64,000 bases of DNA from Sapria himalayana. Lineage: Eukaryota > Streptophyta > Magnoliopsida > Malpighiales > Rafflesiaceae. The stretch covers positions 341,469 through 405,468 of the forward strand of contig JAREIK010002640.1 in NCBI GenBank assembly GCA_029783825.1, given 5' to 3'. The notes beneath the pieces are model-generated. The model was not told where the DNA came from. It ran no database searches and saw only the letters and a list, made by a program, of their open reading frames with translations. A program made the translations under genes and the position numbers. Below are positions 44,232 to 56,064 of this stretch, one piece after another; the stretch's first letter is position 1; each line of letters opens with the position of its first letter.

Positions 44232-46099
44232 TAATCTACCTATCTATGTATCTATCTATGTGTCTATCTATCTATCTATTTGTCTGTTTATCAACTTGTT
44301 TATCTATTAGTTTATCTATCTGTCTATTTGTCTATTTATCTATTTATCTATCTATTTGCCTATCTGTCTATCTATATATCCATCTAAATGTCATTATATC
44401 TAACTAACTATCTGCCTATCTATATGTCATTATATCTTTCTATTTATCTATCTATATGTCCTTTTGATTGTCTATCAGAGTGTCTATCCGACTTTCTATC
44501 TATCTATTTATTTATTTGTCTCTCTTTTTGTCTATATGCCTGTCTATCTGTCTGTATATCTATGTATCTATCTATCTGTCAATCCTTTTGTCCATTTGAG
44601 TATCTATCTCTATATCTATATATCTATCTCTTTGTTTGTCTATCTATCTTTATATCTATTTATCTATTTGTCTAATATTTGTTTATCTATCAGCCTGTCT
44701 ATCAGTCTGTCTATATTTCTGTCTATTCGTCCATTTATCTCATTATATGTCTGATTATTTATCTGTCTATATGTCTATCTATTTGTATGTCTATCTTTTT
44801 GTCTATCTATATATCTATCTGCCTTAATATTTGTTTGTCTATATGTCTAATATCTATTTGTCTATCAATTTGTCTATATATCTATCTATCTCTCTATTTA
44901 TCTATGCATATCTCTGTCTAACTGTCTGTCTATATGCATGTCTATCTTTATATCTATCTGTCTGTCTATCTGTATGTCTAGGTATCAATCTATTTGTATG
45001 TCTATCTGTTTATCTAAATGTTTTTCTATTTGTTTGTCTATTTGTCTATCTATCTATATGTCTGTCTATCTTTCTATTTATCTGTCTATCTATCTATCTA
45101 TTTGTCTGTCTATTCATATATCAATTAATCTATCTATCTATCTGTCTATAAATGTGTCTAAAACTCTATCTATATGTCTACCTATATGTCTGTCTAAATG
45201 GTTGTCTGTCTACTTGTTTATCTGACTATATTTCTGTCGGTTTATCTATCTATCTATTTGTTAGTCTATCTAATTTTCTATCTATATGTTTATCAGTCTA
45301 TCTATCAATCTGTCTATCATTCTATATATCTGTCTATCTATTTGTCTATCTATCTATCAATCAATCTGTCTGTATATTTTCCTATCTATATATCTTTCTA
45401 TATATCTATGTATCTATTTATTTGTCTGTCTATCTCTTAATCTATATGTGTGTCTATCTATCTATTTATAAGTCTGTCAATATGTTTATATATCTATCTA
45501 TAAATATGTTTATATATCTATCTTTCTATGTATCTGTCTATCTCTATATCAATCTGTTTGTCTATCTGTCTGCCTTTGTGTCTATCTATATGTATGACAA
45601 TCTATCTATCAATTTAAATGACTATCTTTCTTTCTATATTTTTGTCTATCTATCTGTCTATATGTCTAGTTTTCTATCTATCTATCTATCTATTTGTCTT
45701 TTTATCTATCTGTCTATCTATATAATATCTATCTGTCTAATAATAAATCTATAAGTATATCTATTTTTCTGTTTATCTGTCTGTCTATCATTCTATCTAT
45801 CTATTTGTCTATCTATCTTTGTATTTGTCTATTTATCTCTCTATATGTCTGTCTATCTTTATCTCTATATATCTCTTTATCATTCTATCTCTTAGACTAT
45901 CTAATTTTCTGTCTATCTTTCTATCTAACTGTTTGTTTATCTGTCTGTATATCTCTCTGTCTACCTATCTATTTATCTTTTTGACTATCTATTTATCTAT
46001 CTTTCTATCTTTCTATTAGACTATCTATCTATTTGTTTATTTATCTGTCTATATGTCTATCTATCTATTTGTTTATATGTCGGTCTATATGTCTATCTA

Positions 46100-46260
46100 T
46101 CTATCTGTATATCTGTCTATATATTTGTTTATTATCTATTTATCTATCTATCTGTCTATCTAAATGTCTATCAATCTATCTGTCTGTCTATCTGTCTATA
46201 TATTTGTTTATTATTTGTTTGTCTATCTGTCTGTCTATCTAAATGCCTATCTATCTATCT
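46100..46260 (-). repeat. 79-bp tandem duplication in the TATC array
   Basis: GTCTATATATTTGTTTATTA occurs at 46115 and 46194, and CTAAATG.CTATC at 46160 and 46239; both landmarks are 79 bp apart. Confidence 0.8.
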
Positions 46261-47273
46261 GTCTATCTGTATATCTATCACTCTATATATCTGTCTGTAT
46301 ATTTATTTATCTATGCGTATATCTATCTATCTGTCTATCTATCTATCTGACTATCGATCGATCTATATATCTATCTATCTTTATATCTATCTGTCTATCT
46401 TTATATCTATCTGTCTATCTATCTGTTTGTCTATTTGTCTATGTTTCTTTCAGTCTATATGTCTGTAAATCTATTTGTCTTTTTGTCTGTCTATTAGCCT
46501 ATCTATTTGTCTATTTGTTTGTATATCTATCTATCTGTCTGTCATTCTATCTTTCTATCTATATGTCTATCTATCTGTCTATCTATCTATATGTCTATCT
46601 ATCTATATGTTTATCTATCTATCTATTTTTGTGTCTAACTATTTGTCTATATGTTTATCTATTTATCTGTCTGTAGGTGTGTCTATTTGTCTGTCTATCT
46701 ATCTATCTGTCTATCTATTTGTTTATCTATATATCTACCTATCTGTCTATCTATCTTTCTAGTCTATCAGTCTGTGTCTCTCTCTGTCTATTTTTAGTCT
46801 ATCTATTTGTCTATCTATATGTATATCTATCTCTCTATTTGACTATCTATCTGTGTGTCTATCTGTCTATCTATCTATTTGTCTCTTTGTCTATCTATAT
46901 CTTTGTCTCTCTATCTTTCTATCAATCTGTATGTATATTTGAGTATCTATCTTTCTGCCAATTTATCTGTCCATCTATCAGTCTATCTATCTGTATATCT
47001 ATGTTTGTCAATCTACCTATCTTTTTGTCTGCTTATTTGTATGATTTCTTTTTATCTATCTATACATCTATTTGTTTGTCTATCTGTCTATCTATTTGTC
47101 TGTCTATCTATCTGTATATCTATTTGTCTATTTATTTTTCTATCTGTCTATCTATTTATTTATCTATCTGTCTATCTATTTATTTATCTATCTAACTATC
47201 TATTTATCTATCTATCAATCTGTCAGTGTATAAGTCTAACTATTTATCTGTCTAGCTATCTATATATCTTTCT

Positions 47274-48250
47274 GTGTAATAGTCTATCTATATGTCTGTC
47301 GATCTGTCTTTCTATTTATTTGTCTATATGTTTATCTATCTATATGTATATCTATTTGTCTATCTATCTGTCTATCTATCTATTGATATATCTATCTGTC
47401 TATCTGTGTATCTATATGTCTATCTGTATATCTATGTCTGTCTATCATTTTGTCTATATGTTAATCTAAATGTCTATCTATCTATTTATATGCTTTCTAT
47501 ATGTATCTCTATATGTGTTTCTCTCTGTTTGTCTTTTTGTCTGTCTATCTGTCTAAATATATGTCTGTCTATCTATCTAATATCTGTTTGTCTATCAGCT
47601 TGTCTATATTTTTATCTATTTTTTTATAACCTATCTGTCGATCTGTCTATCTATTTGTTTATCTATCTATCGATCTATCTATCTATCTATTTTTCTATCT
47701 ATCTATCTATCTATCTATCCACCTATCGGTCTGTATGTCTATCTATCTATATTTCTATGTAATAGTCTATCTATATGTATGTCGATCTATTTGTGTATAT
47801 GTTTGTCTATATGTCTATCTATCTACATGTCTTTCTATTTGTCTATCTATCTATCTATCTATGTATCTATATATCTATCTGTTTGTTTATCTATCTGTTT
47901 GTTTATCTACCTATCTAGATATATATGTTTGTCTATCTGCCTGTCTATATGTTAATCTAAATATCTATCTATTTATATGTTTTCTATATGTATGACTATC
48001 TATGTTTCTATCTGTTTGTCTTTCTGACTGTCTATCTGTCTAAATATATGTCTATCTATCTATCAAATATATGTCTGTCTATCAGCTTGTCTATATTTCT
48101 ATCTATTTTTCTATCTATCTGTTTATCTATCTGTCTATATATCTGTCTATATATTTTTCTATCTATCTTTCTATTTGACTATCTATCTATCTATCCATCT
48201 ATCTGTCTGTCTATCTGTTTATCTATCTGTCTATCTGTCAATTTATCTGT
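47274..48250 (-). repeat. About 487-bp higher-order tandem duplication in the TATC array
   Basis: Three landmarks recur at nearly constant spacing: TAATAGTCTATCTATATGT at 47277 and 47760 (483 bp), TTAATCTAAAT near 47461 and 47952 (491 bp), and GTTTGTCTTT followed by CTGTCTATCTGTCTAAATAT at 47527 and 48014 (487 bp). Point changes and small indels separate the copies. A rare CAGCTTGTCTATATTT phrase is also shared. Confidence 0.85.
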
Positions 48251-49510
48251 CTATCTATTTGTCTATCTATTTGTCTATCTAATTTTCAATCTATTTGTCT
48301 ATCTATCTGGATGTCTACATGTATGTCGCTCTATCTGTATATTTATCTTTCTATCTTTCTATCTATCTATCTTTCTTTCTGTCTATCCTTCTATGTGTCT
48401 ATGTGTCTATGTGTCTTCCTGTCTGTCTATCTATCTGTCTATATATATATATATATATATCTATTTATATGCCTTTCTATATGTCAATTTATCTTTCTTT
48501 TTCTCTCACCTATATGTCAGTTTATCTATCACTCTATCTGTATGTCTATCAATCTGTCTATATATCTGACTATTTATTTGTCTGTCTATCTGACTATCTA
48601 TCTGTATGTCTATCTATTTGTCTATCTATTTGTTTATCTACCTATCTGTCTGTCTATCTATCTTAATTATCTATCTTACTTATCTGTCTATCTAACTATC
48701 TATCTATTTGTTTGTCTTTTATATGTCATATGTCTATATATATATCTTTATATCTGAGTGTGTATTTATCTATCTATCTCTCTGTCTATCTATTTGTCTG
48801 TCTATCTGTCTATTTGTCTAATTGTCTGTCTGCCTGACTATCTATCTATCTATCTATCTATCTGTCTCACCTATCTGTGTGTTGATATGTCTATCTTTAT
48901 ATCTAAATATCTATCTATCTTTCTATTTGTCTGTCTATCTGCCTGTATATCTATCTATCTATCTATTTGTATATCAATCTATGTGTATATCTATTTGTCT
49001 ATCTATTCATCAATCAATCAATCTATCTATATGTTTTTCTATATGTCTCACCTCTTTCTCTATCTATTTGTCTATATATCTATCTATCTGTATATTTCTC
49101 TATCTATAAGTCTTTCTATCTATATATCATTCTATTTATCTGTCTATCTATATGTCTATCTGTCTATCTATCTGTCTATATGTATGTCTATCTCTCTATC
49201 TATTTATCTATCTGTCTATTTGTATTTCTATCTGTTTGCCTATCTGTATAATATCTATTTGTCTATCAGTTTCCCTATTTCTCTATCTATTTGTCTATTT
49301 ATTTGTTTCTCTATCTGTCTGTGTATATGTCTATATATTTGTCTATCTATCTATCTATTTGTTTGTCTATCTATCTGTCTATGTATTTATCTATCTTTCT
49401 GTCTATCTATATATCTGTCTGACTATCTATATTTCAATCTATCTTTTCGTCTGTATATTTGTTTGTCTATCTATCTGTCTATCTATCTATCTGTCTCTAT
49501 ATCTGCCCAT

Positions 49511-49580
49511 CTATCTGTCTGTCTATCTGTCTGTCTATCTGTCTGTCTATCTGTCTGTCTATCTGTCTGTCTATCTGTCT
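49511..49580 (-). repeat. Homogeneous 12-bp repeat (CTATCTGTCTGT)n
   Basis: Nearly six exact copies of CTATCTGTCTGT stand in a row, far more regular than the surrounding array. This points to recent slippage of a compound three-word unit rather than of the 4-bp word. Confidence 0.9.
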
Positions 49581-50628
49581 TTTTATCTATCTCTCTATCT
49601 ATTTGTAGATCTATTTGTCTATCTATCTATCTAATTGTCTTTATATCTACCTCTTTATATGTACATTTATTTGTCATCTATCTGCATGTCAATTTCCATG
49701 TCTAATTGTATGTTTATCTAACTATCTTTCTATCTATCCATCTATTTGTATATCTTTCTATCAATATGTTTGTTTATCTATCTTTAAATCTTTTTGTATA
49801 TTAGTCTATCTATCTATCTGTCAATCTATCTATCTAAATGTCTGACTATCTTTATTTTTATCTATATATTTTTTTATATTTATGTCAGTATGTCTAACTT
49901 TTTTTATATTTGGCATTCTATCTTTCTTTTATTTGTATGTCTATCTTTTTATCAATCAATCAATCTATCTATCTATCAAACTATCTATCTGTCTATTTAA
50001 CTATCTATCAATCTGATTGTCTTTTATATATCTATATGTGTATATATATGTCTATCTATATGTTGATCTATGTGTCTATCTATCTATCTGTCAATTTGAT
50101 TGTCTATCTGTCTGACTATATGTCGGTCTTTCTCTAGGTCAATCTATTTGTCTATCTGTCTATCCATCTATCTGCCTATAAGTCTGTCTATATGGATGAC
50201 TATCTGTTAGTCTTTCTATCTGTCTTTCTTTGTATTTATCTTTCTGTCTATTTGCCTATCTTTATGTTTGGCTATCTATTTTTCAATCTATCTGTCTATC
50301 TATTTGTCTTTCTATCTGTCTGTATATATGTCTAATATCTATCTATATATTAGTCTCTCAATAAGTCGATTTATTTGACTGTCTATATGTTTGTTTATCA
50401 TTCTGCCAATATATTTGTGTATCTGTCTAACTATGTGTTTGTATATCTGTCTATCTTTTTGTATATCTGTCTCTATATCTATCTGTCTACCTGTTTGTAT
50501 ATCTTTCTGTCTACCTATCCGTCTATGTGTTTATCTATCTATCTGTGTATATGTTTATCTATCTGTCTGTTGATCTATTTGTCTATCGATATATCTATCT
50601 ATATGTTTGTCTATTTTTCTGTCGATAT

Positions 50629-50923
50629 TGTTGGAAAGAAAATGGAAGAAGATAGAGAAGAATAAAAACACTTAAAAAAATGCTTCAATAAACTTAAGAA
50701 TGAAATATATTAAACTCAAATACAATATATTTATTTATAAGTTACAAAGCCCACAAAAATCTCAACTACCTTAGACTTAGTCTTAGGTAGTTATTTTGAA
50801 AACATTGAATCATGAAAATTCAAAATTACATAAAATTTTCAACTAACTTAGACTAAGTTTTTAACTTTGAAAATTTAAAATTATTATTATTATTTTTTGT
50901 TAAAATAAGTTTATGTTTCAACA
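50629..50923 (-). repeat. 3' LTR of the copia element
   Basis: A 295-bp LTR with + strand edges TGTTGGAAAG and GTTTCAACA, giving TGTTG...CAACA inverted ends. It is adjacent to the polypurine tract, which identifies it as the 3' LTR of a minus-strand element. Confidence 0.93.
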
Positions 50924-50933
50924 CCCTCCCTTA
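50924..50933 (-). other. Polypurine tract of the copia element
   Basis: The minus strand reads TAAGGGAGGG immediately before TGTTGAAACA, the start of the 3' LTR. This is the usual primer site for plus-strand DNA synthesis. Confidence 0.88.
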
Positions 50934-52120
50934 AACTTGATTTTATTACTCCGGGTAAATTTATTTCCCTGGTAAAATCATTTTGCTTGAGAGGCTTGGT
51001 AAAAATATCAGTTAATTGATCATGAGACTTCACATGCTCCAACTGTACATCCTTTTTCGCAATGCACTCTCTAGTATAATGATAGCGAGTATCAATATGC
51101 TTACTTCGATCATGGAAGACTGGTTTGTAGTATAGGCAGTGTCTCCCATATATAATACAAACTAGTACTACTCTTGTGATCATCTATGTCTCTACTCCAA
51201 TTACTATCGCTATACCCAACAAGCTTGAAATTATCACAAACAAAATAATACAAGCCGAAGTTTGTAGTACCTTTAATATAGAGAAGGATTCTCTTTGCAG
51301 TCTTCCAATGAGTTATTGTTGGATTCTCCATGTATCTACTAATGACTCCAACTGCATAAAGAATATTAGGCCTTATACATGTTAAGTAGCATAGACTTCC
51401 CACCAAGCTTTTGTAGAGAGTGGGATCTACCTTATTTCCTTTCTCATGCTTGGATAATTTAATTCCACATTCTATTGGCATGCCAACTGTATTAGAGTTA
51501 TCCATCTTGAACTTCTTAAGTATATATTTAGCATAGCCTTCTTGGATGGTTAGGATCCCCTTTTCTTCTTGCTTAACTTCAATACCAAGGTAGTAAGACA
51601 TGAGACCAATATTGGTCATCTCGAACTCCATCATTTCTTTCTTGAACTTGTCAAACATGCTTGGATTGCTACCTGAGAAGATTAAGTCATCTACATACAA
51701 TCATACAATAAGAATATCACCATTTTCAATTTTGATATAGATTGCATGCTCATATGGACACTTGATAAAATTTCTTCTTTGATGGTATTTGTCAATTCGA
51801 GCATTCCAAGCTCTTGGAGCTTGCTTCAATCCATATACTGCCGTCTTCGGCTTTAAGACTTTATCTTCTTCTCATTTTACTTCATATCCTTGTGGTTGCT
51901 CAATATAGATTTCTTCTTCAAGGACTCCATTTAGGAAGGCATATTTCACATTCATTTGTTGTATCCTCCAATAATTTTGAGCAGCCAAAGAAATAAAAAA
52001 TCTAATAGTTTCTAATCGAGCAAATGGAGAAAATACCTCATCATAATTAATAGCAGCTCTTTGATTGAAACTTTTTTCCACTAATCTTGCCTTGTATATT
52101 TTGACTTCTCCTTTGATATT
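50934..52120 (-). pseudogene. Copia reverse transcriptase / RNase H remnant
   Basis: The reverse transcriptase palm begins near 52081 with YDEVFSPFARLETIRFFISL and continues to QMNVKYAFLNG, where the usual catalytic Asp of QMDV(K)SAFLNG is Asn. After a break it resumes with the intact active-site motif YVDD at about 51698; a TGA lies just before it in the same frame. The connecting and RNase H region follows, with YYLGIEV, a KLVGYSDSNW motif and DDHKSSTS, but the middle of RNase H is missing. The text jumps to the end of the domain (HIDTRYHYTREC, then DIFTKPL) in another frame at 51110-51183. A deletion of probably 100-200 bp plus a frameshift explains this. The enzyme would be dead because the first catalytic Asp and part of RNase H are gone. 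Confidence 0.92.
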
Positions 52121-53480
52121 TTCTTTGGTTTGTACACCAATTTCACACCAATTTCCTTGTGCCCTTTAGGAAGTGAAACTAATTCTCATGTATCATTCTT
52201 CTTGATTGCCTTTATTTCTTCATTCATTGCTTGTTTCTAATTCTTAGTTCAAATTGCTTCTTGAATGTTCATTTGCTCATAGTCGACAAAGATAAAAAAA
52301 GAGCGTAAGATTCTCTTGATTTTCTGTTACCTCATATATTTATTGTATGCTTCTAAAACGTGGAATTCTTTCACTTGAGCTTTCCCATTCTTGAATACTC
52401 CCAGCTGGTAAAAATGGTGGGGTAGTAGCCTCATCTTCTGCATGTTCTAGCATTGGATGTTCCACATCATCTTCTTCAACATAAGGAAAGAAGTTGTAGT
52501 CTTCATTTTGTTGTTCCCAATCTCATTATCCTTCTTCGACTAATGACTATCTTTCTAGTATCAGGATTATAAAGCTTGTAGCCTTTAGAGTTTGCATCAT
52601 AACCAATGAAGATATATTTCTGACTTTTATCATTCAGCTTGCTTCTTTGCTCATCCGGGACATGCACATGAGCTATGCCTCTGAAGACTTTTAGATGGGA
52701 AATACTTGGCTTTCTTCCACTACAAGCTTCTAGTGGTGTTTTCCCCCATATGCTTCTTATTGGAGATCGATTGAATAAATACACTGCAGATGCAATTGCT
52801 TCTGCCCACAATTCCTTTGGTAGCTTCTTGCTTTTAATCATGCTCCTCACCATGTCAATGATAGTTCTATTCTTCCCTTCTGCTTCTCCATTTTGTTGGG
52901 GGGGGGGGATCTCGGAACTGTGAGAGGTCTTTAATTTCCATGATCTTCAAAATATTTCTGAAATTTGTTCGATGTAAATTTGATTAGAAGAAAATTTTTA
53001 ATTCTCCTCCACTATCTGATGTCATAAATTTGATTAGAAGCCCACTTTCCATCTCAACAAGGGCTTTGAACTTCTTGAATTTTTCAAATACCTCTGATTT
53101 TTCTTTTAAGAAATAAATCCAAGTTTTTCTTGAATAATCATCGATAAAGAGAAGAAAAAAGTTGCTCTTACCAAGTGAGCTTGACTTGATTGGACCACAC
53201 ACATTTGTATGTATAAGTTCAAGTGGCTTTCGAGCTCTTGAGCTTGATTCCTTTGGAATGAACTTCTTGAATTGCTTTCCAAGTAGACATCCTTCACATA
53301 TTTGATCAAGATGACTAATGATTGGTAGTCCTCTCAACATTTGCTTTTTGGAGAGTAATTTCAATCTTCCGAAGTAGAGATGTCCAAACCGAAGATGCCA
53401 AAGCCAAGTTTTGTCTTTGCAACATGCTTTGAGATACTTTGCATGATCACTTTGAATGCCAAGCATAAATATTCAATTTT
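52121..53480 (-). pseudogene. Copia integrase remnant
   Basis: From about 53466 the minus strand encodes the pre-integrase zinc domain (WHLRFGH...CEGC, the HHCC pattern) and then the catalytic core. The first Asp of the DDE triad appears as Asn in HTNVCGPIK, and the second is present in TSDSGGE. The frame stops at 52984. The third region (QQNGEAEGKNRTI, carrying the Glu) is found in another frame next to an 11-base G run at 52898-52908 (+ strand). The C-terminal part continues as KELWAEAIASAVYL, GKTPLEACSGRKPS and FIGYDANSKGYKLYNP down to 52503. The linker to reverse transcriptase (52500-52121) is broken by several stops. A TGA at about 53478 separates it from the protease part. Non-functional. 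Confidence 0.92.
52898..52908 (+). repeat. 11-base G run in the integrase remnant
   Basis: An unbroken run of 11 G (C on the coding strand) falls where the integrase frame changes, before the QQNG motif. Slippage in this run, or miscounting by the sequencer, is the simplest cause of that frameshift. Confidence 0.9.
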
Positions 53481-54813
53481 TTGACATTGATACTTTATCA
53501 ATTAAATTATTCTTCTTATCTCTTATAGAAAGATTATTAACTTTTAGATGGATATCATAATCTTTCTCTAAGAGCTGTCCTAGACTCAAAATATTATTTT
53601 TCATGTTTGGTATATAATAAACATTGGAAATGAATTGATGATTTCCATTCATTAATCGAATGAGAATGTTACCTCTACCTTTTACCGCAACTTTTCATTC
53701 ATTTTCAAAAACCACATTCCCACTTACTGATTCATCAAGTTCTACGAACATACTTCTTTTCCCACACATATGATTGCTTGCACTAGAATCAAGATACCAT
53801 GAGTTATTTTCACTTTTTACATTTCCCTTATAAGCCAGCAGCAAGGTTTCACTGTCAAGACTTTTTTCTTCCACGTAATTGGCCTTTTCTTCAACCCTTT
53901 TAATATTTGGAGCTTTACATTCTGAGGCATAATGGCCAAACCTTTTACAGTTGTAATATTTGATATCTGACTTATCATACCTCGATCTATAGTTGTCTCT
54001 CCCATAACCTTTTATTGAGATTTCTTCTCTTTGGATATTATTATCATAGGACCTCCAACTTTGTCCACGTCCACATCCACGTCCATGGCCTCCTCGACCG
54101 CGGCCTCTTCCTTGTTGCTTTCTATCATTCTAGACATTATCAATCTGAGTTTTGAGTAATTGCTCTACAATTCCTTATTTCTTCTTTCTCTTTTCTTCAT
54201 AGGCTTGCAAGGAACCCATAAACTGTTCTATTGTCATGGTTTGCAAGTCTTTTGTTTGTTCAATAATAGCGACAATATGATCGAATTTTGCATTTATAGA
54301 TCGAAGAATCTTTTCCATGATTCTTATGTCACTTAATATTTCACCATTTCTTTTTAATTGATTTGTTACTATTAAAACTCTAAAGAAGTAGTCTGAAATA
54401 ACTTCTCATCCTTTCATATTTAAGGCTTAAAACTCAGCTCTTAATGTTTGAAGACGTACTTTATTAACCAGATCTACGCCCTTATATGAGATTTGAAGAT
54501 TCTCCCATGCTTCGTTTGCCATCTTTGCTTTTGATATTTTCTCAAAAGCACCTTCATCTAATCCTTGATAAATCAGATAGGGAGCCTTCTTGTCTCTCTT
54601 TCTTGAGTCTCTCAAATTATCCTTTTGAGCTCGAGATAGGGCATCTTCATTCTCTGGTTCCTCATGACCTTTCTCTATTATGTCCCACACATCTTGTGAT
54701 CCAAGGAGGGCCTTCAACTTAATGCTCCAGTTGTCATAGTTGCTCTTGTGGAACACTGAGAGTTGGAAGGGAATCATACCACTATTCACCATCACCTCGG
54801 TATTAACCTTCAT
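53481..54813 (-). pseudogene. Copia gag and protease remnant
   Basis: The start ATG (54813-54811) directly follows the primer-binding site. The first 129 codons encode the UBN2-type gag capsid region (FHKSNYDNWSIKLKALLG, DVWDIIEKG, ANEAWENLQ), ending at a TAA at 54427 that replaces a Glu codon. The same frame continues with two more gag blocks ([20 protein letters not shown] and [20 protein letters not shown]), interrupted by further stops. It then has a Gly/Arg-rich stretch and a zinc knuckle at about 53917-53958 that reads [14 protein letters not shown], so the first Cys of CX2CX4HX4C is Tyr. The protease active site at 53782-53790 reads [10 protein letters not shown], where DSG would be expected. 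The gag-protease-integrase frame is shared down to 52984. Non-functional. Confidence 0.93.
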
Positions 54814-54824
54814 CTCTGATACCA
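54814..54824 (-). other. Primer-binding site (initiator Met-tRNA)
   Basis: The minus strand reads TGGTATCAGAG, complementary to the 3' end of plant initiator methionine tRNA, just downstream of the 5' LTR. This is the common primer for plant copia elements. Confidence 0.93.
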
Positions 54825-55125
54825 CTTTAATGGAAAGAAAATGGAAGAAGATAGAGAAGAATAATTACAGTTAAAAAATGATTCAATACACTTAAGAATG
54901 GAATATATTAAACCCAAATAGAATATAGTTATTTAAAGGTTACAAAGCCCACAAAAATCTCAACTACCTTAGACTTTGTCTTAGATAGTTATTTTGAAAA
55001 CTTTGAATCATGAAAATTCAAAGTTACATTAAATTCTCAACTAACTTAGATCAAGTCTTTAACTTTGATAATTTAAAATTATTATTATTATTATTATTTT
55101 GTTAAAATAAGTTTATGTTTCAACA
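54825..55125 (-). repeat. 5' LTR of the copia element
   Basis: About 300 bp matching the 3' LTR throughout. Its outer edge (GTTTCAACA) is intact. The inner edge next to the primer site has changed: it reads CTTTAATGGAAAG where the partner has TGTTGGAAAG. The exact inner boundary is therefore uncertain by a few bases. Confidence 0.9.
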
Positions 55126-56040
55126 GATATGTCTATATATCTGTCTATCTATATGTCTATCGATCAATCAAATCAATCTGTCTATCTATCTGTCTATCTA
55201 AATTTCTATCTATCCGTCTATTTGTCGACCTATCAGTCTATATATTTGTATGTATATCTGTCTATATATTTTCTATCTATCTGTCTATCTATTTGTCTGT
55301 CTCTCTATCTATCGATATATGTGTCTATCTTTCGATTTGTCTGTCTATCTTTCTATATATCTATCTGTCTATCTATATGTCTATTCGTCTATCTATTCAG
55401 TCTATCTATATATGTAACTATTTGTCTAACTGTTTCTCTATCTGTCTATCTATCTAACTATTTGCCTATCAACTTGTATTTCTATCTACCCATCTATCTT
55501 TATGCATATATGTCTACCTATCTGTCTGTCTATCTATCTTTCCATCTATCTATTTATTTATGTATCTATCAATCTGTTTGTCTATCTGTCTATATATCTA
55601 TTGGTCTATATGCTGATCTATCTATTTGTCTATCTTTCTAATTGTCTATCTATATGTCTATTTGTCTATCAATTTATCTGTTAATCTGTCTGTCTATCTA
55701 TCTGTCTATATGTCTGTGTATCTGTTTGTCTATCTGTCTGTCTATTGTCTATCTATTTGGTAGTCTAAATATGTATCTTTCTGTCAATCAATCAATCAAT
55801 TTGTCTATCTATCTATTTATTTATGTCTGTCTATTTGTCTGTGTCTGTTTATATCTCTGTCTATCTATATGTCTGACTATTTGTCTATCAATCTTTCTAT
55901 CTATTTGTTTGTCTATCTGTCTTTCTATATATTTGTCTATTTCTCTATCTATTTGTCTATCTATATGTTTGTACATCTATATGACTATTTTTCTATCTAT
56001 TTGTCTATCTATCTATCTATCTGTCTATATATATGTCTAG
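55126..56040 (-). repeat. Degenerate TATC/TGTC array, block 5
   Basis: A short continuation of block 4 after the copia element, beginning with the GATAT target-site copy. It ends at the second orientation switch. Confidence 0.96.
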
Positions 56041-56064
56041 CCAAAGAGACATATAGACAGATAG
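56017..56064. other. Strand-switch junction with stem-loop (right)
   Basis: CTATCTGTCTATATATATGTCT (56017-56038) is followed by the spacer AGCCAAAG (56039-56046) and AGACATATAGACAGATAG (56047-56064). The arms pair over 18 bases apart from a 4-base ATAT insertion in the left arm. TATC orientation lies to the left and GATA to the right, and AGCCAAAG is foreign to the array. Confidence 0.88.

Larger units (their letters stand above)
37932..50628 (-). repeat. Degenerate TATC/TGTC array, block 4
   Basis: This is the longest uninterrupted array block (12.7 kb), in the same orientation as block 3. Pure (TA)n runs lie at about 39076-39114, 42202-42247 and 44155-44195. It contains a 79-bp duplication near 46100-46260, a duplication of about 487 bp at 47274-48250, and a homogenised 12-bp repeat at 49511-49580. 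All long frames on the + strand are artefacts of stop-free TATC/TGTC words. No gene or RNA is recognised. Confidence 0.97.
50629..55125 (-). mobile_element. Defective Ty1/copia LTR retrotransposon
   Basis: A 4497-bp element is inserted in the TATC array with a 5-bp duplication, GATAT, at 50624-50628 and 55126-55130. The minus strand carries, in order, 5' LTR, initiator-Met-tRNA primer-binding site, gag, protease, integrase, reverse transcriptase, RNase H, polypurine tract and 3' LTR. The PR-IN-RT-RH order defines copia. The internal region is shorter than in typical elements of about 5 kb. The reading frame changes at least three times and has several in-frame stops, so the element cannot move by itself. 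The LTRs differ at roughly one base in ten or twelve by eye, which indicates an old insertion. Confidence 0.96.

Noticed and set aside
51814..52923. Plus-strand frames across the copia element
   Set aside because: They are antisense to reverse transcriptase and integrase sequence that is clearly coding on the minus strand.
23301..56040. Long palindrome around the strand switches
   Set aside because: Only the simple repeat itself mirrors. Rare words on one side of each junction do not appear in reverse complement on the other, so the arms are not copies of each other.
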